The notes under the pieces: model-generated
The model's input: only the letters and a program-made list of their open reading frames with translations
Database searches by the model: none
What the model was told of the DNA's origin: nothing
Position numbers and translations under genes: made by a program
DNA from: Janthinobacterium sp051380875
GTDB lineage: Bacteria > Pseudomonadota > Gammaproteobacteria > Burkholderiales > Burkholderiaceae_D
Assembly (NCBI RefSeq): GCF_051380875.1
Contig: NZ_JBNYXW010000004.1
Span: 62,001 to 126,000, forward strand
Direction of reading: 5' to 3'
Length of the DNA stretch: 64,000 nucleotides
Shown here: positions 1 to 7,559 of the stretch, in pieces
Layout of the letters: every line of letters begins with the position of its first letter
Numbering within the stretch: the first letter of the stretch is position 1

Positions 1-1272
1 GAAAAATCCAAGACGGGCCGCCTGGCCACGGCTAGCATGGTCGGCACGACCCTGGAATGGTATGACTTCACCGTCTATAACACCATGGCCGCGCTGATTT
101 TCAACCATCTGTTCTTTCCTTCATTCGATCCGTTGACGGGGACCATCCTGGCCTTTTCCACGTATGCGGTGGGCTATATCTCGCGTCCCATCGGCGGCGT
201 GATCTTCGGCCACCTGGGCGACAAGCTGGGACGCCGCTGGGTGCTGGTGGTGACCCTGATGCTGATGGGCGTGACGACCGGCTTGATGGGCCTTCTGCCC
301 ACCTACGCGACGGCCGGCATCTGGAGTCCGATCCTGCTGGTGGCGCTGCGCTTCGTGCAGGGCATTGCGCTTGGCGGCGAATGGGCGGGCGCCGTGCTGA
401 TCTCCGTCGAACACGGGGCTGCGGACAAGCGTGGCCGCAACGCCTCGTGGACGCAGGTGGGGCCGTCGTTCGGTACCTTGCTGGCGACGGGCTGCATCGG
501 CCTGATCACGTATCTGCTGCCGCACGAAGCGTTCATGGACTGGGGCTGGCGCATGCCGTTCATCGCCAGCCTGCTGCTGGTGGCCTTCGGCATGTGGATA
601 CGCAGCGGCATCGAGGAAACGCCATTGTTCAAGGAACTCGACCAGCACGATGCGAAGGCCGAAGCACCGATCGGTGACGTGCTGCGCATTTACTGGCGCC
701 GTTTGCTGATCGCTGGCGGCGTACGTATCGGTTCGGACGTGCTGTATGCGCTGGTGGTGGTGTTTACCCTGACGTATGTGACGACGGTGCTGCATTTGTC
801 ATCGACCCTGGCCCTGACGGCCATCATGATCGGCACGGCCTGCAATGCGCTGGCAGTGCCCCTCTTTGGCGCGCTGTCGGACAAGGTCGGCCGCCGCCCA
901 GTGTATGCGCTGGGCGCCGTGCTGGGCCTGGTGTGGGCGTTTGCCTTCTTTACCTTGCTCGATACGGCCAGCCCGGCTGCCATCGTCACGGCCGTCGTGG
1001 TGGGTTTGATCATTCACGCCATCATGTATGGTCCGCAAGCAGCCTTCGTCATCGAGCAGTTCCCCACCAAGGTGCGCTATGCGGGTTCCTCGCTGGCCTA
1101 TACCCTGGCCGGCGTCATCGGTGGTGGCTTCGCGCCCCTCATCATCGCCAGCCTGTACCGCTCATATAACAGCACCATGGCCGTCTCGCTGTACGTGGCG
1201 GCGGCCTTGCTGATCACGGGCGCTGCCGTTTTCGCGGCAAGAGAAACGGGCCGCAGCCCATTGGAAGAGTAA
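1..1272 (+). CDS. MFS transporter, metabolite:H+ symporter type (5' truncated)
   Basis: The reading frame is open from base 1, so the gene begins outside the window; the first in-frame ATG (37) is internal because the conserved segment TTLEWYDF directly follows it. Inner-membrane transporter with the MFS loop signature GDKLGRRW near the start and a second copy, SDKVGRRP, in the C-terminal half, as in the MHS subfamily (ProP, ShiA, KgtP-like symporters). Substrate is not readable from the sequence. It lies 9 bases before a DUF2848 gene and upstream of an amidase, so it plausibly imports the amide or the acid those enzymes handle; that is inference from gene order. Confidence 0.88.
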   Translation, partial: EKSKTGRLATASMVGTTLEWYDFTVYNTMAALIFNHLFFPSFDPLTGTILAFSTYAVGYISRPIGGVIFGHLGDKLGRRWVLVVTLMLMGVTTGLMGLLPTYATAGIWSPILLVALRFVQGIALGGEWAGAVLISVEHGAADKRGRNASWTQVGPSFGTLLATGCIGLITYLLPHEAFMDWGWRMPFIASLLLVAFGMWIRSGIEETPLFKELDQHDAKAEAPIGDVLRIYWRRLLIAGGVRIGSDVLYALVVVFTLTYVTTVLHLSSTLALTAIMIGTACNALAVPLFGALSDKVGRRPVYALGAVLGLVWAFAFFTLLDTASPAAIVTAVVVGLIIHAIMYGPQAAFVIEQFPTKVRYAGSSLAYTLAGVIGGGFAPLIIASLYRSYNSTMAVSLYVAAALLITGAAVFAARETGRSPLEE

Positions 1273-1281
1273 GAGGAAATC

Positions 1282-1959
1282 ATGACAACACTGAGTTTTC
1301 AACTGGCCGGGCATGGCCCCGTCACTTTCGACATCGACAACCTGATCATCGCCGGCTGGACCGGCCGCGACATGGCGATGGTCGAACACCATATCGCCGA
1401 ACTGGAAGCCATCGGCGTGGCGCGCCCCAAGAAAGTGCCGACGTTCTACCGCGTGGCAGCAAAGCTGCTCTCAAGCGACGCGGCCATCGAAGTACCGGGC
1501 ATGGATTCGTCCGGCGAGGCTGAATTCGTGCTGTTCTCCACCGAATACGGCTTGCTGGTGGGGATCGGTTCGGACCACACGGAGCGCAAGGTGGAAAGCT
1601 ATGGCGTGACGGTATCGAAGCAGATGTGCGGCAAACCAGTGGGCGATACCCTGTGGCGCTACGCCGACGTGGCCGGCCACTGGGATCAATTGCAGATGCG
1701 CTCCTGGCGTGAGCGCGATGGCGTACCGGCCCTGTACCAGGATGGTCCGGTGACGCGCATGCTGTCGCCCGAGGACCTGATGCAGCGCTACACGGGGCAG
1801 GCCAGCCTGCCCGTGGGTAGTGCCATGTTTTGCGGTACGCAGCCCATCATCGGTGAAATGGGCCATGGCGACGCCTTCGAGCTGGAGCTGTATGATCCAG
1901 CCTTGCAGCGCCGCCTGCAGCACCGCTATGCCGTGCAAACCCTGCCCGTGGAAGGATAA
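1282..1959 (+). CDS. DUF2848 family protein
   Basis: A 225-residue soluble protein without signal peptide or membrane segments, recognised as DUF2848 by its overall sequence character (opening with a beta-rich segment, then a GWTGRD motif near residue 25 and PKKVPTFYR near residue 50). No biochemical function is established for the family as far as I know. The start ATG follows a GAGGAAAT ribosome-binding sequence. It sits between a transporter gene and an amidase with only 9 and 4 bases of spacing, so the three are almost certainly co-transcribed, and the protein probably acts on the same substrate as the amidase (inference). Confidence 0.75.
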   Translation: MTTLSFQLAGHGPVTFDIDNLIIAGWTGRDMAMVEHHIAELEAIGVARPKKVPTFYRVAAKLLSSDAAIEVPGMDSSGEAEFVLFSTEYGLLVGIGSDHTERKVESYGVTVSKQMCGKPVGDTLWRYADVAGHWDQLQMRSWRERDGVPALYQDGPVTRMLSPEDLMQRYTGQASLPVGSAMFCGTQPIIGEMGHGDAFELELYDPALQRRLQHRYAVQTLPVEG

Positions 1960-1963
1960 CGCA

Positions 1964-3307
1964 ATGACCAAGACCATTCGTGAACTGGCGGCCGACCTGG
2001 CCGCTGGCCGCATCACCAGCGTGGAACTGACGCAGCGCATGCTGGCGCGCGCCGAGGCGCACCGCGCACAGGGCGGTTTCGCCTACATCAGCCTCGATGG
2101 CGAACAGGCGCTGATGGAGGCGCGTGCCAGCGACGCGGCGCGCGCCGCCGGCTGGGTTCCTTCGCCACTGGCGGGTATCCCCCTTTCCATCAAGGACTTG
2201 TTCGACGTCAAGGGGCAAGTCAGCAGCGCCGCCTCGCAGGCGCTGGCCGACGCGCCGCCAGCGCCTGCCGATGCCGCTGCCGTGGCGCGCCTGCGGGCGG
2301 CCGGCGCCGTCTTGCTGGGCCGTACCAACATGAGCGAATTTGCATTCTCAGGCCTGGGCCTCAATCCCCATTACGGCACGCCGCGCAACCCGCAGGACCG
2401 CGCGCGCGTGGCCGGCGGTTCTACTTCGGGTGGCGCCGTGACGGTTGCGCTGGACATGGCAGCCGGCGCGCTGGGCACGGATACGGGCGGCTCGATCCGC
2501 ATCCCGTCCGCCTTTTGCGGCTTGACTGGCTTCAAGCCGACGGCGGCGAGCGTGTCGCTGGCAGGCACGGTGCCCCTGTCGCGCTCTCTCGATTCGGCTG
2601 GTCCCATCGCGCGCAGCGTCGATTGCTGCGCGATTATGTATGCGGCACTGTCTGGCCAGGATATTGCCGATAACGCACCGGCCTTGAAAGGCCTGCGCTT
2701 CGGCTTTACCACCGATTTCGTGGGCGCCAATGTCGAGCCGCAGGTACAGCAGGCTTTTGACCGCGCGCTGGATAAATTGCGCGCGGCCGGCGCGCGGGTA
2801 GAGCAGTTCGATTTCCCCGAGTTGCTGGAACTGCCGGGTATCAATGGCGGCGGCGGCCTGGTGGCGGCCGAAGCCTGGCATTGGCACCGGACGCTGCTCG
2901 ATGAAAAGGGTGCGCAGTACGACCAGCGCGTGGCGGCGCGCATCCGCCGCGGCCAGCAGCAGGGCGCGGCTGACTACATCGACCTGCTCGATGCGCGCGC
3001 ACGCCTGATCGCCATCGCAGAGCAACGCCTGGCGCCGTTTGACGCCTGGCTGATGCCCAGCGTGGCCATCGTGGCGCCGCAGATCGCGCCCCTGGAGGCC
3101 GATGACGCCACCTTCTTCGCCACCAATGGACTGGTGCTGCGCAACGCCAGCGTGATCAACTTCCTCGACGGCTGCGCGCTGTCGCTGCCTTGCCACTCCG
3201 GGGGGCAATTGCCGGTGGGGCTGGGCATCTGCGGCCTGGCGGGCAAGGATGAACGGGTGCTGCAAATTGGCCGCGCGGTGGAGGCGCTATTGGGCACACG
3301 TGAATAA
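1964..3307 (+). CDS. amidase (amidase-signature family)
   Basis: A 447-residue cytosolic amide hydrolase. The Ser-cisSer-Lys triad of the amidase-signature family is visible: Lys77 in SIKDLF, Ser153 in GGSTSGG and the nucleophile Ser177 in DTGGSIR, with the normal spacing of 24 between the two serines. An upstream in-frame start at 1820 would overlap the preceding gene by 140 bases; ATG 1964 is chosen because GAAGGA lies 7 bases before it and the protein then starts with the helix typical of the family. Likely substrate is a small amide or carbamate brought in by the upstream transporter; GatA is less likely because no gatB or gatC is adjacent. Confidence 0.88.
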   Translation: MTKTIRELAADLAAGRITSVELTQRMLARAEAHRAQGGFAYISLDGEQALMEARASDAARAAGWVPSPLAGIPLSIKDLFDVKGQVSSAASQALADAPPAPADAAAVARLRAAGAVLLGRTNMSEFAFSGLGLNPHYGTPRNPQDRARVAGGSTSGGAVTVALDMAAGALGTDTGGSIRIPSAFCGLTGFKPTAASVSLAGTVPLSRSLDSAGPIARSVDCCAIMYAALSGQDIADNAPALKGLRFGFTTDFVGANVEPQVQQAFDRALDKLRAAGARVEQFDFPELLELPGINGGGGLVAAEAWHWHRTLLDEKGAQYDQRVAARIRRGQQQGAADYIDLLDARARLIAIAEQRLAPFDAWLMPSVAIVAPQIAPLEADDATFFATNGLVLRNASVINFLDGCALSLPCHSGGQLPVGLGICGLAGKDERVLQIGRAVEALLGTRE

Positions 3308-3403
3308 ATAGTGCTGCAGTGCAGGAAAATGCCGAGTATGTAATATGATGGCTGGCATTGACATGGGATAGTCGCGCTTCCTCGCGCCGCCAAACTTCAC
3401 ACT

Positions 3404-4810
3404 GTGCACCGATACGACCTGATTAGCTGTCATGACTGCGGCGTGCTATACCGCAAACGTCCGCTGCGTCCACGCGAAAAGGCGCGCTGCATCCGTTGCC
3501 GCTCGGTGCTGTATCGCGCCGCGCCAGGCCGGGCCGCGCCAGGCCACGCCGCCTCCGCAGGCCTGGACAAGGTGGTGGCGCTCACCTTGGGCGCCGCCTT
3601 TGTCTTCCTGATTGCCCAGTTTTTTCCCATCGTCGAACTCGATGTCAATGGCCTGACGTCCAGCGCCACCTTGCTCGGCTCCATCCGCGTGCTGTGGTCC
3701 GAGCAGATGCAGGTGGTGGCGACGATGGTCTTCCTGTTTACCATCCTCTTTCCCGCCGTCGAACTCGGTTCCTTGCTGTATGTGGCGCTGGGCTTGCGTG
3801 GAGGCGTCAAGGTGCCCGGCTTTAACCGCGTGCTGCGCGCCGTGCAGACGGCGCGCGAGTGGGGCATGACGGAAGTGCTGATGATCGGCATCCTGATCAC
3901 CGTCGTCAAGATGACCAGCATGGCCACCGTGGTGCCGCAACCGGGGCTGTTCGCGTTTGGCGCATTGACCCTGTTGCTGGCCATCGTCGTCTCGTTCGAC
4001 CCGAAGGCACTGTGGAACCTGGGCGACGATCTGACGCGGCAAGCGATGCCAGGCATCCGCTACAAGGCTTTTTCGCCAGGCGAGCGGGTGGTGCCCTGCC
4101 ATGCCTGCGGCCTGGTGGCGCCCCCACTGATCAAGGGCAAACAGTTTGGCGGCGCGCTTGATGCGGCTATGGGAACGGCCCCCCCACTGATCAAGGGCAA
4201 ACACCTGCTGTGCGTGCGTTGCGGCACGGCGCTGCACGTGCGTAAACCAAACAGCATCAACCGTACCTGGGCCTTGCTGATCGCCGCCATGATCCTCTAC
4301 ATTCCGGCTAACCTGCTGCCCGTCATGGTCACGTATTCGCTGTTTGGCGCGCAAAATGACACCATCATGAGCGGCGTGGTGCTGTTCTGGACCAGCGGTT
4401 CGAAGGGCCTGGCCATCATCATTTTCATTGCCAGCGTGGTCGTGCCGATGCTCAAGCTGGGCGTGCTGGCGCTGCTGGCCTGGACGGCGCAGCGGCGCTC
4501 ACGCTGGCGGCCGCGCCAGCGCACCATCTTGTACCGCATGGTCGAATTCATCGGCCGCTGGTCCATGCTCGATATCTTTGTCGTCACCCTGACGGTAGCG
4601 CTGGTGCGCTTCAAGTCGCTGGCGGTGATCACGGCAGGTCCTGGCGCGCTGGCCTTTGGTGCCGTGGTGGTGCTGACGATGCTGGCGGCGATGCAGTTCG
4701 ACCCGCGCCTGATCTGGGACCCCGTCGACGAGCAGGCACCCGGCGAGGAAGAACCCGTGGTGATGGCAAATACCGGAAACAATACAGTGATTGGAGAACA
4801 GCATGTCTGA
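3404..4810 (+). CDS. pqiA: PqiA: inner-membrane subunit of the Pqi intermembrane transport system
   Basis: A 468-residue multi-spanning inner-membrane protein with two PqiA repeats, each preceded by a zinc-ribbon-like CxxC pair arrangement: Cys9/Cys12 with Cys29/Cys32, and Cys232/Cys235 with Cys270/Cys273. PqiA works with the MCE protein PqiB and lipoprotein PqiC in lipid traffic between the membranes. Start is GTG 3404. The protein is about 50 residues longer than E. coli PqiA; part of the excess is a 20-residue insertion in the second zinc ribbon produced by a 23-base repeat. The stop overlaps the start of pqiB. Confidence 0.9.
   Translation: MHRYDLISCHDCGVLYRKRPLRPREKARCIRCRSVLYRAAPGRAAPGHAASAGLDKVVALTLGAAFVFLIAQFFPIVELDVNGLTSSATLLGSIRVLWSEQMQVVATMVFLFTILFPAVELGSLLYVALGLRGGVKVPGFNRVLRAVQTAREWGMTEVLMIGILITVVKMTSMATVVPQPGLFAFGALTLLLAIVVSFDPKALWNLGDDLTRQAMPGIRYKAFSPGERVVPCHACGLVAPPLIKGKQFGGALDAAMGTAPPLIKGKHLLCVRCGTALHVRKPNSINRTWALLIAAMILYIPANLLPVMVTYSLFGAQNDTIMSGVVLFWTSGSKGLAIIIFIASVVVPMLKLGVLALLAWTAQRRSRWRPRQRTILYRMVEFIGRWSMLDIFVVTLTVALVRFKSLAVITAGPGALAFGAVVVLTMLAAMQFDPRLIWDPVDEQAPGEEEPVVMANTGNNTVIGEQHV
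4121..4203 (+). repeat. 23-bp direct repeat inside pqiA, period 60 bp
   Basis: The 23 bases at 4121-4143 recur identically at 4181-4203, exactly 60 bases (20 codons) later, so the reading frame is kept and the peptide APPLIKGK occurs twice. The repeat lies between the two CxxC pairs of the second zinc ribbon. The bases between the copies are not similar to each other, so this is a short repeat bounding an insertion rather than a clean 60-bp tandem duplication. Confidence 0.95.
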
Positions 4811-6431
4811 CAAGGAAGCCGGTGATCTTGCCGAAACGGGCGCACGGCAATGGCCCGAACCCGATGTGGAACAGGGTAGCCGCTGGCTGCCGTCGCTGGT
4901 GTGGCTCATTCCGCTGCTGGCCGCGCTGATCGGCGCCGGCCTGGCCGCCAAGTCCATCCTCGACCAGGGGCCCACGGTGACGGTCAGCTTCAATAGTGCC
5001 GAAGGGCTGGAGCCGGGCAAGACCAAGGTCAAGTACAAGGATGTCGACATCGGCCAGGTGCGCGCCATCACCCTCGATGACGACTTGAGTAAGGTGCTGG
5101 TGACGATAGACATGAGCAAGGAAGCGCGCCGCTTCGCCACCGTGGATTCGCGTTTCTGGGTGGTACGCCCGCAGATCGGCGCCAGCGGCGTGACGGGCCT
5201 GGGCACTTTGCTGTCGGGCGCGTATATCGGCGCCGACACGGGCAAGTCTGAAGCCAAAAAAGACAATTTTCTCGGCATGGAGACGCCGCCTGCGATTGCC
5301 GGCGACCAGAAGGGCAGGCTGTACACCCTGCATGCGGAAAGCCTCGGTTCTGTCGATGTGGGCTCGCCCCTGTTCTTCCACCGCCTGCGCGTGGGCAAGG
5401 TAGTCAGCTTCGCGCTGGACAAGGACGGCAATGGCATCACCATGTCGGTCTTCGTGAATGCGCCGTATGATCAATTCGTTGGCAAGAATGCGCGCTGGTG
5501 GCATGCCAGTGGCGTTGACGTGCGCCTCGATTCCAATGGCTTTAAATTGAATACGCAATCCCTGGCCGCCATGCTGGTGGGCGGCATCGCTTTTGAGGCG
5601 GAAAACGGCCGCAAGCCGGAGGACCCGGCACCTGCCGGTACCAGCTACCGCCTGGCAGCCGACGAGGCTAGGGCCATGCGCGAACCCGATGGTGAAGCCA
5701 TTACCAGCGTATTTTATTTCGACCAGTCGCTGCGCGGCCTGCAGCCCGGCGCCACGGTGGACTTCCGCGGCATCGTGCTGGGCGAGGTGCGCTCGGTGGG
5801 TATCGAATTCGATCCGGTGAAAAAGAATTTCCGCATGCCCGTCACCGTCAATCTGTATCCGGCCCGCCTGGGCATGCGCTTCAAGACGGCCGTCGATGAC
5901 GCGGAAGGCTCGGCCGGCCATCAACTGCTCGAACGCATGGTCAGCCGCGGCTTGCGCGCCCAGCTGCGTACGGGTAATCTTCTCACCAGCCAGTTGTATA
6001 TCGCGTTGGACTTCTTCCCGAAAGCGCCGAAGGTGGTGCTGGAGCTGAACAAGTATCCGCTGGAGGTGCCGACTGTGCCCAATACCCTCGATGAACTGCA
6101 GACGCAGATCGCCAGCATTGCCCGCAAGCTGGACCAGGTGCCCTTTGCCGAGATCGGCAACAACCTGAACGCCACCATCAAGCAGGCCAATACCCTCTTC
6201 AAGCAGCTAGATGGCCAGGTGGTGCCGGAAATGCGCGATACGCTGACGGCAGCGAAACAGACTTTTGGCACGGCTGAACAAGTGCTGCAAAAGGATTCGC
6301 CGCTGCAGTCCGATGTGCGCCAGGCTTTGCAGCAGCTGACGCAAACCCTGCAATCGCTGAACGCCCTGTCGGACTACCTGGAACGCCACCCTGAGTCCCT
6401 GATCCGCGGCAAAAAAGGAGATGAAAAATGA
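4803..6431 (+). CDS. pqiB: PqiB: MCE/MlaD-domain protein of the Pqi system
   Basis: A 542-residue protein (E. coli PqiB is 546) with one N-terminal membrane segment at about residues 28-50, then three MCE domains and a C-terminal helical region (about 420-530) rich in Gln and Leu. PqiB forms a stacked hexameric tube across the periplasm for lipid transport. ATG 4803 is chosen over the upstream TTG 4791 because GGAG stands 7 bases before it, and the start overlaps the pqiA stop by 8 bases. The stop overlaps the pqiC start as ATGA. Confidence 0.93.
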   Translation: MSDKEAGDLAETGARQWPEPDVEQGSRWLPSLVWLIPLLAALIGAGLAAKSILDQGPTVTVSFNSAEGLEPGKTKVKYKDVDIGQVRAITLDDDLSKVLVTIDMSKEARRFATVDSRFWVVRPQIGASGVTGLGTLLSGAYIGADTGKSEAKKDNFLGMETPPAIAGDQKGRLYTLHAESLGSVDVGSPLFFHRLRVGKVVSFALDKDGNGITMSVFVNAPYDQFVGKNARWWHASGVDVRLDSNGFKLNTQSLAAMLVGGIAFEAENGRKPEDPAPAGTSYRLAADEARAMREPDGEAITSVFYFDQSLRGLQPGATVDFRGIVLGEVRSVGIEFDPVKKNFRMPVTVNLYPARLGMRFKTAVDDAEGSAGHQLLERMVSRGLRAQLRTGNLLTSQLYIALDFFPKAPKVVLELNKYPLEVPTVPNTLDELQTQIASIARKLDQVPFAEIGNNLNATIKQANTLFKQLDGQVVPEMRDTLTAAKQTFGTAEQVLQKDSPLQSDVRQALQQLTQTLQSLNALSDYLERHPESLIRGKKGDEK

Positions 6432-7024
6432 TGAAGCCTATTTTTGCGGCGCTGATGGCGGCCGTCTTGCTGGGCGCTTGCTCCACGCCCCAGCCCGAGC
6501 ATTTCTATACCCTCAGCGGCGGCGCCGACGCGCTGCCGGCCAAGCCCGTTAAATACTATGTCGAGGTGCTGGCCGTCAGCGTGCCGCAGCAGGTGAGCCG
6601 CAGCCAGTTCGTGGTGACGGCGCCGTCGGGCCGCATCGAACTGCTGGAGCAGCAGCGCTGGGCGGGGCCGCTGGCTGGCGAGATCGGCCAGGCACTGTCC
6701 ACCGCCGTGACGAACGACCTGGGCGCCATCGATGTATTCCGCACGCCGCACCCCGACGATCTGCCCGTGTACCGCATCAGCACCAATGTGCAGCGCTTCG
6801 AATCGGTGATGGGACAGTACGCGCTGATCGACGCCGTCTGGAGCGTGCGCCAGCTGGCCGGCAACAAGGTGGTCACATGCCGCACGGTGGCCAATGAAAA
6901 AACCGGCGCCGGCTACGACGAACTGGTAACGGGCCACCGCCGCGCCGTCGGCCGTATCGCCGCCGACATGGCCACTGTCGTGCGCGGCTTCGACGGCGGC
7001 AACGCCGCCTGCCCGGCTGTCTGA
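6428..7024 (+). CDS. pqiC: PqiC: outer-membrane lipoprotein of the Pqi system
   Basis: A 198-residue lipoprotein of the ABC-type transport auxiliary family (DUF330). Residues 1-17 form a signal peptide ending in the lipobox LLGAC with Cys18 as the acylated residue. The mature part begins with the family's typical HFYTL segment. PqiC binds the outer-membrane end of the PqiB tube. Third gene of pqiABC, overlapping pqiB by four bases (ATGA). Nothing in the sequence suggests divergence from the family. Confidence 0.9.
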   Translation: MMKPIFAALMAAVLLGACSTPQPEHFYTLSGGADALPAKPVKYYVEVLAVSVPQQVSRSQFVVTAPSGRIELLEQQRWAGPLAGEIGQALSTAVTNDLGAIDVFRTPHPDDLPVYRISTNVQRFESVMGQYALIDAVWSVRQLAGNKVVTCRTVANEKTGAGYDELVTGHRRAVGRIAADMATVVRGFDGGNAACPAV

Positions 7025-7071
7025 GCCGCTTTCAGCTACCCAGCTCCGGCGGCCGCTGGTAAAATGCCACC

Positions 7072-7479
7072 ATGGGAATGAACACACTCACACGCCGCTG
7101 CGCCGCCTGGATCGCCTGTTTCGCGATCCTGCTGGCGGCGCTTGCGCCGTCGATTTCCCAGGCCATCGCCAATGCCAAGCAGGAATCGGGCTCCGGCTGG
7201 GCGGAAATCTGCTCGGTGGCCGGCATCCGTTTTGTCCAGGTTGTCCAGGTCGATGACGTCGCCAAGGAAGGCAGCAAGTCCGGCGGCAAGTCCATGCAGA
7301 TGGAGCATTGCGCCTTCTGTTCCACGCATGCGGGTTCAGTGGGCTTGCCGCCCAGCCCCGTGCTGCCGCTGCCCGTCGCCAGCGGCACGGCTATCTTGCC
7401 CGCGCTGTACTACCAGTCTCCCGCACCGCTGTTCATCTGGTCCACCGCGCAGTCGCGCGCTCCGCCCGCTCTCGTCTAG
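7072..7479 (+). CDS. DUF2946 family small secreted or membrane protein
   Basis: A 135-residue protein with an N-terminal hydrophobic segment (about residues 10-32) and the DUF2946 hallmark, a His-Cys-x-x-Cys-x-x-His cluster (HCAFCSTH) near residue 82. The C-terminal third is Pro/Ala-rich. Start may be ATG 7072 or ATG 7078. The family is often found beside TonB-dependent receptors, and here a receptor follows 80 bases downstream. The Cys/His motif suggests metal binding, copper being the usual guess, but the sequence does not prove it. Confidence 0.72.
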   Translation: MGMNTLTRRCAAWIACFAILLAALAPSISQAIANAKQESGSGWAEICSVAGIRFVQVVQVDDVAKEGSKSGGKSMQMEHCAFCSTHAGSVGLPPSPVLPLPVASGTAILPALYYQSPAPLFIWSTAQSRAPPALV

Positions 7480-7559
7480 GTTTTTGCACTCTCCTGCTTG
7501 CGCTGTCCGCCTTCTGGCATGACGCGTCGCATCCGTACACTTACTTAGCCGAGAATCAC

